DNA from: Ottowia beijingensis
Lineage (GTDB): Bacteria > Pseudomonadota > Gammaproteobacteria > Burkholderiales > Burkholderiaceae_C
Direction of reading: 5' to 3'
Length of the DNA: 64,000 bases
Assembly: GCF_013423955.1 (NCBI RefSeq)
Contig: NZ_JACCKX010000001.1
Span: 2,852,001 to 2,916,000, forward strand
The position numbers were made by a program, and so were the translations under genes. Positions 9,968 through 19,444 of the stretch are shown here, piece by piece (the first letter of the stretch is position 1; each line of letters begins with the position of its first letter). Below the pieces are notes generated by a model that worked only from the letters and a program-made list of their open reading frames with translations, did no database searches and was not told the origin of the DNA.

Positions 9968-11220
9968 TCAACCTGCCAGCCGCCGCACGTCCAGCCCCTC
10001 GGTGTCGATCTCCGGCGCGCGCCCCGCGATCTGGTCGGCCAGCACGCGGGCCGAGCCGCACGACAGCGCCCAGCCGCTGGAGCCGTGCCCCAGGTTGAGC
10101 CACAGGCTGGGGATGCCGCTGGCGCCGACGATGGGCGGGCCGTCGGGCAGCATGGGCCGCGCGCCCTTCCACACCTGCACGCCGCTGGACAGCCGCGCCG
10201 CGCCCGGAAACCAGTCGGCCAGCACCTTGTACAGCGTCTGGATGGCGGCATCGTTCATCGCATCGGGCGTGCCGCCGATCTCGGCCGAGCCGGCCACGCG
10301 CACGCGCTGGCCCATGCGCGTGATGGCCACCTTGTAGCGCTCGTCCATCACGCCGCTGCGCGGGCGTACACCGGCTCGGGGATGTGGGCGCTGATCGAAT
10401 AGCCGTACACCGGCCGCAACGGCAGGCGCAGGCCGAGCGGTCGCAGCAGCGCCGCCGACTGCACGCCGGCGCACAGCACGATGGCGTCGAAGCGCTGCGG
10501 TGCCGTTTCGCCTGCTATATAAAGCGTAGCTGTCTGCGCTGTATCCACGGCACTGACGGCCGTATTGAACACGAAACGCGCGCCCAGCTGCTCGGCCGCG
10601 TCGCGCAGGATCACGGCGAATTGGCGGCAATTGCCCACTTCGTCCTGCGGCAGGTGCACGGCGCCGGCCAGCGGCGTGTGCGGGTGCAGCGCCGGCTCGA
10701 TCTGGCGCGCCTCGTCGGCGGTGATTTCGTGGAAGGGCACTTCCAGCTCGCGCAGCAGCGCCAGGCCGGGCTGCACCATCTGCCGGTCCCGGTCGCCGCG
10801 CAGCAGCACCATGTAGCCGCTGCTGCGGTCGAAGTCGTAGGCCATGCGCGCGGCCACCTCGTGCAGGCGATGCCGGCTGTAGAAGGCCAGGCGCAGCATG
10901 CGCGTGCGGTTGGCGGCGTAGGTCGCCGGGTCGCAGGCGGCGCGCCACTGGCGCATCCAGGCCAGGTCGGCCGCCGCCAGCGGGCGCCGCACGCGCACCG
11001 GCGCGTGGCGCGCCAGCAGGTGGCCCAGCACCTTGGCCGGCATGCCGGGCGCGGCCCAGGGCGTGACGTAGCCGGGCGCCACCACGCCGGCGTTGGCAAA
11101 GCTCGCGCCCTCGGCCACGCTGGCGTGGCGCTCGAACACCGTCACCTGGTGTCCATCGGCCGCCAGTTCGTAGGCCGTGGTCACGCCGATGATGCCGGCG
11201 CCGAGGATGGCGATGTTCAT
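9968..11220 (-). CDS. dadA: D-amino acid dehydrogenase small subunit, one frameshift
   Basis: Membrane-associated FAD enzyme that deaminates D-amino acids (mainly D-alanine) to 2-oxo acids, feeding electrons to quinone. The start has the FAD dinucleotide fold GAGIIGVTTAYELAADGHQVTVFER; the C-terminus has the family motif WLNLGHGSSGWALSCGSARVLAD. One C lost near 10358 (VYAPRSGVMDERYKV) breaks the frame. Restored length about 417, usual for DadA. A family-A half repeat near 10505-10545 is read as AQTATLYIA. No alanine racemase or lrp-type regulator is adjacent; the upstream neighbour is rpsB, divergent. Confidence 0.9.
10503..10545 (-). repeat. Family-A half repeat read inside dadA
   Basis: On the coding (minus) strand it contains GCGCAGACAGCTACG followed by an AT-rich TTTATATAGCA, in a gene that is otherwise very GC-rich. 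It is translated AQTATLYIA, closely parallel to AQPATQFIV in LpxB and AQAATKNVV in the rRNA methyltransferase. Confidence 0.6.
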
Positions 11221-11335
11221 GAAGACTGCAACGAGGGGAAGGGCGCGGCGGATTCTACGGGGCCGGGCTGTCGCGTGCCGTACGCGCCCGCTGCACCCCA
11301 GGCATCGGCCCGGCCGCGAGCATGGGGCGCACTGC

Positions 11336-11504
11336 TATAATCCGCAGGTTTTGCGTTGCCGACCCGCTGGCCGGGTGCCCGCACGGCGCGGAACAAATCG
11401 CAAACCAGCCCCACGAGGTGTTGCCGCCGGCCTTTTCACAGGCGTTCAGGCGGCGATGAGCGGGCTGGCTTTAAGACCCAACCTTCGAGAAAAAGGCTTT
11501 ACCC
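11336..11504 (+). promoter_or_regulatory. rpsB promoter and structured 5' leader
   Basis: A consensus TATAAT at 11336-11341 is followed by a leader of about 155 nt. Within it CCAGCCC (11405) pairs with GGGCTGG (11462) and encloses GCCGCC (11423)/GGCGGC (11449), a two-stem structure ending just before the ribosome-binding region. In E. coli S2 represses its own mRNA through the rpsB leader; a similar role here is an inference from position and structure only. Confidence 0.5.
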
Positions 11505-12263
11505 ATGTCCGTGACCATGCGTCAAATGCTGGAAGCCGGTGTCCACTTCGGCCACCAGACGCGCTTCTGGAACCCCAAGATGGCCCCGTATATCTTCGGC
11601 CATCGCAACAAGATCCACATCATCAACCTGGAAAAATCGCTGCCGATGTTCCAGGAGGCGCAGAAATACGCCAAGCAGCTGACCGCCAACCGCGGCACCA
11701 TCCTGTTCGTCGGCACCAAGCGTCAGGCGCGCGAGATCGTGGCCGAGGAAGCCCGCCGCTGCGGCATGCCCTACGTCGAGCAGCGCTGGCTGGGCGGCAT
11801 GCTGACCAACTTCAAGACCGTCAAGACCTCCATCAAGCGCCTGAAGGACATGAAGGCCCAGCAGGAAGCCGGCCTGGAAAGCATGAGCAAGAAAGAGCAG
11901 CTCATGTTCACCCGCGAGATGGAAAAGCTGGAGAAGGACATCGGCGGCATCCAGGACATGACCGCGCTGCCCGACGCCATCTTCATGATCGACGTGGGCT
12001 ACCACAAGATTGCCGTGTCGGAAGCCAAGAAACTGGGCATCCCGCTGATCGGCGTGGTCGACTCCAACCACAACCCGGACGGCATCGACTACGTGATCCC
12101 CGGCAACGACGACTCCGCCAAGGCCGTGACGCTGTACGCCCGTGGCATGGCCGACGCCGTGCTGGAAGGCAAGGCCAACGCCGTCAACGACGTCGTGAAG
12201 GCCGTGCAGGCCGCCGAAGGCGACGACGAGTTCGTAGAGGTCGAGGACGAAAACGCCGCCTGA
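11505..12263 (+). CDS. rpsB: 30S ribosomal protein S2
   Basis: Small-subunit protein needed for S1 binding and translation initiation. 252 residues, starting [26 protein letters not shown], with the family signatures [23 protein letters not shown] and [26 protein letters not shown]. The acidic C-terminal tail is usual for betaproteobacteria. First gene of the rpsB-tsf-pyrH-frr block; a hairpin follows it before tsf. Confidence 0.98.
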   Translation: MSVTMRQMLEAGVHFGHQTRFWNPKMAPYIFGHRNKIHIINLEKSLPMFQEAQKYAKQLTANRGTILFVGTKRQAREIVAEEARRCGMPYVEQRWLGGMLTNFKTVKTSIKRLKDMKAQQEAGLESMSKKEQLMFTREMEKLEKDIGGIQDMTALPDAIFMIDVGYHKIAVSEAKKLGIPLIGVVDSNHNPDGIDYVIPGNDDSAKAVTLYARGMADAVLEGKANAVNDVVKAVQAAEGDDEFVEVEDENAA

Positions 12264-12297
12264 CGACCGCGTGCGCCGCGCCATCGCGGCCGCAGGC

Positions 12298-12322
12298 AAA
12301 GGGGCGTCATGGCCCCTTTTTT
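12298..12322 (+). terminator. Terminator/attenuator between rpsB and tsf
   Basis: Stem AAGGGGC/GCCCCTT with a short loop and six T. Its place inside the rpsB-tsf operon suggests partial termination that sets the S2:EF-Ts ratio; that role is inferred. Confidence 0.7.
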
Positions 12323-12390
12323 AATGTTTCATCTTGATGAGCCCGGCCACGACGGCCGGGCCCGCACCCAAGGACCACTGGAGTAAACAC

Positions 12391-13278
12391 ATGGCAGCAA
12401 TCACCGCAAGCATGGTCGCCGAACTGCGCGCCAAGACCGACGCCCCCATGATGGAGTGCAAGAAAGCCCTGACCGAGGCCGACGGCGACATGGCCAAGGC
12501 CGAGGAGCTGCTGCGCGTCAAGCTGGGCACCAAGGCCGGCAAGGCCGCCAGCCGCGTGACGGCCGAGGGCGTGATCGCCGCCCACGTGGCCGGCGACACC
12601 GGCGCCATGATCGAAGTCAACTGCGAAACCGACTTCGTGACCAAGAACGACATGTTCCTGAACATGGCCGCCGCCGCCGCCAAGCTGGTGGCCGAGCAGA
12701 ACCCCGCCGACGTCGCTGCCCTGGGCGCGCTGCCCTACGAGCAGGACGGCTACGGCCCCACGCTGGAAGACGTGCGCGTCGGCCTGATCGGCAAGATCGG
12801 CGAGAACATGAGCTTCCGCCGCTTCGTGCGCAAGTCGGGCAGCAAGATCGCCAGCTATGTGCACGGCACGCGCATCGGCGTGCTGGTCGAGTACGCCGGC
12901 GACGAGACCGCCGCCAAGGATGTCGCCATGCACGTGGCCGCCATGAAGCCCGTGGCGCTGGCCAGCAGCGACGTGCCGGCCGAGCTGATCGAGAAAGAGC
13001 GCAGCGTGGCCGCCGCCAAGGCGCAGGAATCGGGCAAGCCGGCCGACATCGCCGCCAAGATGGTGGAAGGATCGGTGCAGAAGTACCTGAAGGAAGTGTC
13101 GCTGTTCAACCAGCCCTTCGTGAAGAACGACAAGCAGTCCGTCGAGCAGATGCTGAAGGAAAAGGCCACCCAGGTGACCGGCTTCACGCTGTACGTGGTG
13201 GGCGAGGGCATCGAGAAGAAGGTGGACGATTTCGCCGCCGAAGTGGCCGCCCAGGTGGCCGCGGCCAAGAACGCCTGA
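12391..13278 (+). CDS. tsf: Elongation factor Ts
   Basis: Guanine-nucleotide exchange factor for EF-Tu. 295 residues; N-terminal UBA-like domain with [17 protein letters not shown], then the conserved core [12 protein letters not shown] and the C-terminal coiled/dimer region ending [10 protein letters not shown]. The start ATG has purines GGAGTAAAC upstream. Intact. Confidence 0.98.
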   Translation: MAAITASMVAELRAKTDAPMMECKKALTEADGDMAKAEELLRVKLGTKAGKAASRVTAEGVIAAHVAGDTGAMIEVNCETDFVTKNDMFLNMAAAAAKLVAEQNPADVAALGALPYEQDGYGPTLEDVRVGLIGKIGENMSFRRFVRKSGSKIASYVHGTRIGVLVEYAGDETAAKDVAMHVAAMKPVALASSDVPAELIEKERSVAAAKAQESGKPADIAAKMVEGSVQKYLKEVSLFNQPFVKNDKQSVEQMLKEKATQVTGFTLYVVGEGIEKKVDDFAAEVAAQVAAAKNA

Positions 13279-13280
13279 CA

Positions 13281-13388
13281 CCCCTGAGCGGCTGACGCCG
13301 CTTCCCCTCTCACTGGGTGAGGGGGCAACGCCGATGCCCGGCGCAGGTCCGGGCATGGCGTCCGCTGACTTGGCCTGCTCCGCGGCCC
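13281..13388 (+). repeat. Dispersed repeat family B between tsf and pyrH
   Basis: About 108 bp beginning CCCCTGAGCGGCTGACGCCG, with an inner hairpin (ATGCCCGG..CCGGGCAT) and ending GGCCTGCTCCGCGGCC. Other copies lie at 14819, 23801 and (reversed) 36433; the shared end is TGGCCTGCTCCGCGGCC. Confidence 0.75.
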
Positions 13389-13442
13389 TTCGTGAATCCA
13401 ACCTGTAGACTCTTGCCCGCCGCCATCCCGGAGCCTTCGCCA

Positions 13443-14165
13443 ATGACCAAAGCCAAACCCGCCCACAAGCGCATCCTGCTCAAGCTCTCCGGTGAAGCCC
13501 TGATGGGCGACGATGCCTTCGGCATCAACCGTCCCACCATCGAGCGCATCGTGGGCGAGATCGCCGAGGTGACGCGCATGGGTGTCGAGGTGGCGGTGGT
13601 GATCGGCGGCGGCAACATCTTCCGCGGCGTGGCCGGCGGCTCCGAGGGCATGGACCGCGCCACCGCCGACTACATGGGCATGCTGGCCACCGTGATGAAC
13701 GCGCTGGCGCTGGCCGACGCCATGAACCATCAGGGCCTGACGGCGCGCGTGATGAGCGCCATCGGCATCGAGCAGGTGGTCGAACCCTACGTGCGCCCCA
13801 AGGCGCTGCAGTACCTGGAAGAAGGCAAGGTGGTGGTGTTCGCCGCAGGCACCGGCAATCCTTTCTTCACCACCGACACCGCCGCCGCGCTGCGCGGGGC
13901 CGAGATCGGCGCCGAACTGGTGCTCAAGGCCACCAAGGTGGATGGCGTGTACACCGCCGATCCCAAGAAAGACCCCAAGGCCACGCGCTACGCCGAACTG
14001 AGCTTCGACGAGGCGATGACGCGCAATCTGGGCATCATGGATGCCACGGCGTTCGCCCTGTGCCGCGACCAGAAACTGCCGATCAAGGTGTTCTCGATCT
14101 TCAAGCCCGGCGCGCTGAAAAGCGTGGTGCTGGGTGCCGACGAAGGCACGCTGGTGCACGCCTGA
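13443..14165 (+). CDS. pyrH: Uridylate kinase
   Basis: Phosphorylates UMP to UDP in pyrimidine nucleotide synthesis; hexameric amino-acid-kinase fold. 240 residues: [13 protein letters not shown] near the start, [25 protein letters not shown], and [21 protein letters not shown] for UMP binding, [16 protein letters not shown] for ATP binding. The first ATG with [12 protein letters not shown] fits family length. Follows tsf after a family-B repeat. Confidence 0.97.
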   Translation: MTKAKPAHKRILLKLSGEALMGDDAFGINRPTIERIVGEIAEVTRMGVEVAVVIGGGNIFRGVAGGSEGMDRATADYMGMLATVMNALALADAMNHQGLTARVMSAIGIEQVVEPYVRPKALQYLEEGKVVVFAAGTGNPFFTTDTAAALRGAEIGAELVLKATKVDGVYTADPKKDPKATRYAELSFDEAMTRNLGIMDATAFALCRDQKLPIKVFSIFKPGALKSVVLGADEGTLVHA

Positions 14166-14256
14166 GCACCGTTGCAGCCGCCGCGCGCCCAGGCGCCGCG
14201 GCCCTCTTCGCGCGCCCGTCAGCGTGGCGCAATAATCGACCTCTGGAGAGACCGAT

Positions 14257-14817
14257 ATGACCATTGCCGACATCAAGCAGAACGCCCAGGTCAAGATGGA
14301 CCAGTCCATTGCCGCGTTCAAGAACAACCTCACCAAGATCCGCACCGGCCGCGCCAACCCCGCGCTGCTGGACACCATCCACGTCGAGTACTACGGCAAC
14401 CATGTGCCGCTGTCGCAGGTGGCCAACGTGTCGCTGCTGGATGCGCGCACCATCAGCGTGCAGCCGTGGGAAAAGGGCATGGGGGCCAAGATCGAGAAGG
14501 CCATCCGCGAGAGCGACCTGGGCCTGAACCCCGCCAGCATGGGCGATTTGATCCGCGTGCCGATGCCGCCGATGAGCGAGGAACGCCGCAAGGAGATGAC
14601 CAAGATCGTGCGCTCCGAGGGCGAGAACGCCAAGATCGCCATCCGCAACCTGCGCCGCGACGCCAACGAGGCGGTGAAGAAGCTGGTCAAGGACAAGGAA
14701 GCCACCGAGGACGACCAGAAGCGCACCGAGGCCGATGTCCAGAAGGTCACCGACAAGCACATCGCCGAGATCGATGCGCTGGTGGCGTCCAAGGAAAAGG
14801 ACATCATGGAGGTGTGA
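14257..14817 (+). CDS. frr: Ribosome recycling factor
   Basis: Splits post-termination ribosomes with EF-G. 186 residues with the family core [56 protein letters not shown] and the helical C-terminal bundle. RBS GGAGAG precedes the ATG. Intact. Confidence 0.98.
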   Translation: MTIADIKQNAQVKMDQSIAAFKNNLTKIRTGRANPALLDTIHVEYYGNHVPLSQVANVSLLDARTISVQPWEKGMGAKIEKAIRESDLGLNPASMGDLIRVPMPPMSEERRKEMTKIVRSEGENAKIAIRNLRRDANEAVKKLVKDKEATEDDQKRTEADVQKVTDKHIAEIDALVASKEKDIMEV

Positions 14818-14818
14818 T

Positions 14819-14914
14819 GCTCCCCGAGGCGCTGCGCGCCTCCCCCAGGGGACTACGCTGGTGGCCGGGGCACCCCGGCCACGGCGTTCTGGGATGGCCT
14901 GCTCCGCGGCCTCT
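14819..14914 (+). repeat. Dispersed repeat family B between frr and uppS
   Basis: Starts just past the frr stop with CCCCGAGGCGCTGCGCGCCT, an inner stem GGCCGGGG..CCCCGGCC, and the shared end TGGCCTGCTCCGCGGCC. Same orientation as the copy before pyrH. Confidence 0.75.
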
Positions 14915-14961
14915 GGAACGGGCTGGCTTGGCAGCCCTTTGATTCGTTCACACCCGCGCGC

Positions 14962-15686
14962 ATGGCACAAGCTTCTTTCAGCGCTGTACCTCACCACATC
15001 GCCATCGTGATGGACGGCAACGGCCGCTGGGCCCGGCGCCGCCTGCTGCCGCGCGTGGCCGGCCATCGGCAGGGGTCGAGTCGCTGCGCCGCTGCATCCG
15101 CGCCTGCGCCGAGCGCGGTGTGAAGGTGCTCACCGTGTTCGCCTTCTCGTCCGAGAACTGGAACCGGCCGGAGGACGAGGTCAGCGGCCTGATGGAGCTG
15201 ATGGGCAAGGCGCTGACGCGCGAAGTGCCCGAGCTAAAGAAGAGCGGCATCCGCCTGTATTTCGTCGGTGACCGGCAATCGCTGTCCGAGCGCATGCGGC
15301 AAGGCCTGACGCAGGCGGAAGGCCAGACCGCCGACAATGCCCGCATGGTGCTGAACGTGTGCTTCAACTACGGTGGCCGCTGGGACATCGCGCAGGCGGC
15401 CGCCAGGCTGGCCGCGCGTGGCGAGCCGATCACCGAAGCGGCGCTGGGCCGCGCCATGGCGCTGGCCCACGTGCCCGACCCCGACCTGCTGATCCGCACC
15501 GGCGGCGAGCAGCGCATCAGCAACTTCCTGCTGTGGCAATGCGCCTACAGCGAGCTGTATTTCAGCGACCGGCTGTGGCCCGACTTCGACGAAGCCGCGC
15601 TGGACGAAGCCATGGCCGCGTTCGCCGAGCGCGAGCGCCGCTTCGGCAAGACCTCCGAGCAGGTCGCGCAGCAGGCCACGGGCTGA
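14962..15686 (+). CDS. uppS: Isoprenyl (undecaprenyl) diphosphate synthase, one frameshift
   Basis: Builds the C55 lipid carrier for peptidoglycan and O-antigen by cis-condensation of IPP. The catalytic start [17 protein letters not shown] is at residues 10-26; further motifs are [25 protein letters not shown] and [23 protein letters not shown]. One G is missing from the run at about 15071-15074 ([13 protein letters not shown]), which breaks the frame; restored length about 241. Followed directly by cdsA. Confidence 0.95.
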
Positions 15687-15702
15687 CGAGGGGAGCCGGA
15701 CC

Positions 15703-16563
15703 ATGCTGCTGCAACGTGTCATCACCGCGCTGGTGCTGCTGGCCATCCTGCTGCCGGCGCTATTCGCGTCCACGCCCGTGCCGTTCATTGCGCTGTCGCT
15801 GGTGCTGATTGCCGCCGCGGCGTGGGAGTGGGCGCGGCTGAATGGTCTGAAAGGCGGCGCCGCCATCGCCACCGGCGCGGCCTGCCTGGCCGTGTGCGTG
15901 GCCCTGTGGTGGGGCGGCGCGGTCGAGCGGCCGCTGCCCCTGCTGTGGATCGCTGTCGCGCTGGCCTGGGTGCTGGGCGGTGCCGTGGTGCTGCGGCGCG
16001 GTGTGGCGGGTTGGCCGCAGCTGCCGCTGGTGTTGCGTTGGGTCATCGGCATCAGTGCACTGTGCGTGGCCTGGCTGGCGATGGCGCAGGCGCGGCGCAT
16101 CGGCGTCAACTTTCTGCTGTCGGTGATGGTGCTGGTGTGGGCGGCCGACATCTTTGCCTACTTCTTCGGTCGCGCGCTGGGCGGCAAGCTGACGGGCGGC
16201 CGCAAGCTGGCGCCGGCCATCAGCCCCGGCAAGAGCTGGGAAGGCGTGTGGGGCGGCATGCTGGGCGTGCTGTTGGTGGCGATAGGGTGGGTATGCCTTG
16301 ACAGCGCTTACCAGACGGGCGCTGCCAGCCTGTACACCCGGCTGTATGAGTCCGGCGCCATGCTGTTGGTGCTGGGTGCGGTGTTTCTGTCTGCCATGAG
16401 CGTGGTGGGCGACCTGTTCGAATCGCTGGTCAAGCGCAGCGCGGGCATGAAGGATTCGAGCAACCTGCTGCCCGGTCACGGCGGCGTGCTGGATCGCATC
16501 GACGCGCTGCTGCCCACGCTGCCGCTGGCGATGATGCTGGTCACGCTGGGGCAGGGCGCATGA
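15703..16563 (+). CDS. cdsA: Phosphatidate cytidylyltransferase
   Basis: Makes CDP-diacylglycerol from phosphatidate and CTP in the inner membrane. 286 residues, about seven hydrophobic segments, and the C-terminal signature SAMSVVGDLFESLVKRSAGMKDSSNLLPGHGGVLDRIDAL. Its stop overlaps the dxr ATG. Intact. Confidence 0.96.
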   Translation: MLLQRVITALVLLAILLPALFASTPVPFIALSLVLIAAAAWEWARLNGLKGGAAIATGAACLAVCVALWWGGAVERPLPLLWIAVALAWVLGGAVVLRRGVAGWPQLPLVLRWVIGISALCVAWLAMAQARRIGVNFLLSVMVLVWAADIFAYFFGRALGGKLTGGRKLAPAISPGKSWEGVWGGMLGVLLVAIGWVCLDSAYQTGAASLYTRLYESGAMLLVLGAVFLSAMSVVGDLFESLVKRSAGMKDSSNLLPGHGGVLDRIDALLPTLPLAMMLVTLGQGA

Positions 16564-17753
16564 AGAAGCAGCGCCTGGCGGTGCTGGGCAGCACCGGGTC
16601 GATTGGCGGCAACACGCTCGATGTGGTGGCGCGCCACCCGGACCGCTTCGAGGTGGTCGCGCTGACGGCGGCCACCCAGGTCGACGCCATGCTGGCGCAG
16701 TGCGAGCAGTTCCGCCCGCGCGTGGCGGTGATGGCGAGCGCGCCGCACGCCGCCGAACTGGCCGAGAAAATAAAGCAAAAAGGCCTTCCGACGCAGGTGG
16801 ATCAAGCGCCAGATGCTCTTGAAAAAGTAGCATCTTCGGGCGAGGTCGACACCGTCATGGCCGCCATCGTCGGCGCCGCCGGCCTAGCGCCGTGCCTGGC
16901 TGCGGCGCGCGCCGGCAAGCGGCTGCTGCTGGCCAACAAGGAGGCGCTGGTGGTCGGCGGCGAGGTGTTCCTGCGCGCCGTGCGCGAGGGCGGCGCCGCG
17001 CTGCTGCCCATCGACAGCGAGCATTCCGCCATCTTCCAGTCGCTGCCCGACGATCCGGCCACCTGGGGCCAGCGCATCGACAAGATCATCCTCACCGCCT
17101 CGGGCGGGCCGTTTCGCACCCGCGCGCCGGCCAGCCTGTGCGAGGTCACGCCCGAACAGGCCTGCGCCCACCCCAACTGGGTGATGGGCCGCAAGATCTC
17201 GGTCGACTCGGCCACCATGATGAACAAGGCGCTGGAGGTGATCGAGGCGCGCTACCTGTTCGGCGTGTCGCCCGATCAGCTCGACGTGGTGATCCACCCG
17301 CAGAGCGTGATCCACTCGATGGTGCAGTACCGCGACACCTCGGTCGTCGCGCAGCTGGGCACGCCCGACATGCGCGTGCCCATCGCCTACGGCCTGTCGT
17401 GGCCCGAGCGCATCGAAAGCGGCGCCGGCGCGCTCGACTTTCGCAACTTGCAGAACCTGACCTTCGAGCCCATCGACGGCGACGGCCACCGCGAGCGCTA
17501 CCCCGGCCTGGCGCTGGCCTGGGAATCGCTGCGCGGCGAATCGGGCAGTTGCGCCGTGCTGAACGCGGCCAACGAGGTGGCCGTGGCGGCCTTCCTGGAG
17601 CGGCAGATCCGCTTCGACCAGATCCACGCCGTCAACCGTGCCACGCTGGACGAGGTGCAGCCGAACGCACCCGACGGGCTGGAGGCGCTGCTCGACCTGG
17701 ACGCCCGCGCGCGCGCCGCCGCGCTGGCCACGGTGCGCCTGCTGGCGGTTTGA
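16560..17753 (+). CDS. dxr: 1-deoxy-D-xylulose 5-phosphate reductoisomerase
   Basis: First committed step of MEP isoprenoid synthesis, NADPH dependent. LGSTGSIGGNTLDV at the N-terminus binds NADPH; LLANKEALVVGG and the metal/substrate motif LPIDSEHSAIFQ, ILTASGGPFR and KISVDSATMMNKALEVIEA follow. 397 residues, normal. Around residues 70-93 (KIKQKGLPTQVDQAPDALEKVASS) the DNA becomes AT-richer and resembles a decayed family-A repeat, read in the same frame as the copies in lpxB and the rRNA methyltransferase. Confidence 0.97.
   Translation: MKKQRLAVLGSTGSIGGNTLDVVARHPDRFEVVALTAATQVDAMLAQCEQFRPRVAVMASAPHAAELAEKIKQKGLPTQVDQAPDALEKVASSGEVDTVMAAIVGAAGLAPCLAAARAGKRLLLANKEALVVGGEVFLRAVREGGAALLPIDSEHSAIFQSLPDDPATWGQRIDKIILTASGGPFRTRAPASLCEVTPEQACAHPNWVMGRKISVDSATMMNKALEVIEARYLFGVSPDQLDVVIHPQSVIHSMVQYRDTSVVAQLGTPDMRVPIAYGLSWPERIESGAGALDFRNLQNLTFEPIDGDGHRERYPGLALAWESLRGESGSCAVLNAANEVAVAAFLERQIRFDQIHAVNRATLDEVQPNAPDGLEALLDLDARARAAALATVRLLAV
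16770..16834 (+). repeat. Probable decayed family-A repeat in dxr
   Basis: AAAGGCCTTCCGACGC, then TCAAGCGCCAGATGCT and AAAAAGTAGC, parallels GGCCTCTGGCG..GCGCAAGCAGCT..AAAACGTAG of the copy at 26880. Overall Dxr length is normal, so this is either replacement of native sequence or chance. Confidence 0.4.
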
Positions 17754-17760
17754 GCATCCT

Positions 17761-17836
17761 TGCAGGAGCGGGCTTGCCCGCGATACGGCACCTTCTCACC
17801 GCTGCCTCCTGCATCGCGGGCAAGTCCGCTCCCACA
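17761..17836. repeat. REP/REPIN-type inverted repeat between dxr and rseP
   Basis: Two arms, AGGAGCGGGCTTGCCCGCGA and its near-complement ATCGCGGGCAAGTCCGCTCC, enclose about 30 variable bases. Copies at 35330 and 53917 share the arms. The arm itself is a small hairpin (GCGGGCTTGCCCGC), the hallmark of REP sequences. Confidence 0.85.
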
Positions 17837-17851
17837 AGACCGAACTCCAAT

Positions 17852-17941
17852 ATTGATAGTGGGCAGCGCAGGCCAGTCAATCATTTCAAGCCGAAACGAT
17901 CTGAAATCATTGTGTGACGGGGGCAAGCAGCTATGTTTTTT
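17852..17941 (+). repeat. Palindromic repeat family A, full-length copy before rseP
   Basis: ATTGATAGTGGGCAGCGC, central TTTCAAGCCGAAACGATCTG, right arm GGGCAAGCAGCTATGTTTT; about 90 bp. Together with the adjacent REPIN it fills most of the 265-base gap; only about 75 bases before the rseP start remain for a promoter. Confidence 0.85.
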
Positions 17942-18018
17942 GATGTTCCTGCCGAATCTTCAACGTACCGCCCGCCCGCGCACTGAACTTTTCCCCGCCA
18001 ACACGGACAATACGCCCC

Positions 18019-19390
18019 ATGCTGTTGACACTGATTGCCTTCATCGTCGCCCTCGGCCTGCTGATCGCCGTGCATGAGTGGGGCCACTACCGCATGGCCG
18101 TAGCGCGCGGCGTCAAGGTGCTGCGTTTTTCGGTCGGCTTCGGCAAGCAGATCGCGCGCTTCAAGCCGAAGAACCAGCGCCCCGGCCAGGACACCGAATT
18201 CGTCATCGGCGCCATCCCCTTCGGCGGCTACGTGAAGATGCTGGACGAGCGCGAGGCGCCCGTGGCGGCAGAAGAGCGGCACCTGGCCTTCAACACCCAG
18301 CCGCTGAAGTCGCGCGCCCTCATCGTCGCCGCCGGGCCGGCGGCCAACCTGATCCTGGCGGTGCTGCTGTACGCGCTGGTCAACTGGATCGGCGTGAACG
18401 AGCCGCGCGCCATCCTGTCGCCGCCGGTCGCTGGCTCGCTGGCCGCGCAGGCCGGTCTGCAGGGCGGCGAAACCGTGCGCCAGGCGGCGCTGGCCGGGGA
18501 TGAGCTGAAGCCCGTCGCCTCGTTCGAATCGCTGCGCTGGGTGCTGACGCGCGGCGCGCTCGACGGGCAGGACGTGGTGCTGGAAGTGGCGCGCACCGAT
18601 GGCCGCGGCCGCGAGCTGACGCTGCCGCTGTCGAGCCTGAAGCTGCGCGACCCCGATGCGCGGCTGTTCCGCGCCATCGGCATCGTCTCACCCCTCACCA
18701 CGCCCACCATGGGCGAGGTGATGGACGGCGGCGCCGCGCAGCGCGCCGGCCTGCAGCCCGGCGACGTGGTGCGCCGCGTCGGCAACGCGCCGGTGCAGGA
18801 CGGCCAGCAACTGCGCGAGCTGATCCGCGCCTCGGCGGCCGACGGCGCGCCGCCCGCCACGGACTGGCAGATCGAGCGCGACGGCCGCAGCCTGACGCTG
18901 CAGGTGCAGCCCGAGGCGCAGGACGACAAGGGCCAGCGCGTGGGCCGCATCGGCGCCTACGTGGGCGGCCTCCCGAGATGGTGAAGGTGCGCCAGGGGCC
19001 GCTGGACGGCCTGTGGTCGGGCGCGGTGCGGGTGTGGGAGGTCTCGGCCCTGTCGCTCAAGCTGCTGGGCCGCATGCTGATGGGCGAGCTGTCGCTGAAG
19101 AACCTCAGCGGGCCCATCGCCATCGCCGATTACGCGGGCAAGTCGGCGGCGCTGGGGCTGACCTATTACCTCGGCTTTTTGGCCTTCATCAGCGTCAGCC
19201 TGGGCATCCTGAACCTGCTGCCGGTGCCGGTCCTCGATGGGGGCACCTGATGTATTATCTTTGGGAGGCCGTGACGGGCAAACCCGTCACCGGTGTGTGG
19301 CTGGAGCGCCTGCAATACGTGGGCATGTCCTTGCTGCTGGCCATGATGGCCATCGCGATGTACAACGACGTCGTTGCTCGCCTGGGCTGA
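18019..19390 (+). CDS. rseP: RIP zinc metalloprotease RseP, two frameshifts
   Basis: Inner-membrane site-2 protease that cleaves anti-sigma-E and remnant signal peptides. HEWGH (residues 19-23) in the first membrane helix is the zinc site; FGGYVKML, two PDZ-type domains (with [11 protein letters not shown] and [13 protein letters not shown]) and the C-terminal [12 protein letters not shown] with the third zinc ligand follow. Loss of one C near 18973 ([13 protein letters not shown]) and one near 19244 ([12 protein letters not shown]) splits it into three frames. Restored length about 457. Sits between dxr and bamA, as usual in proteobacteria. Confidence 0.94.
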
Positions 19391-19444
19391 TCGAACCGAA
19401 CCATCCTACCGGCCTCGCGCGGCCGCCGTCCTCTCGAAGCATTC

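Noticed and set aside
11217..11414. Minus-strand ORF in the dadA-rpsB gap
   Set aside because: Covers the rpsB promoter and leader; no motif and no ribosome-binding site.
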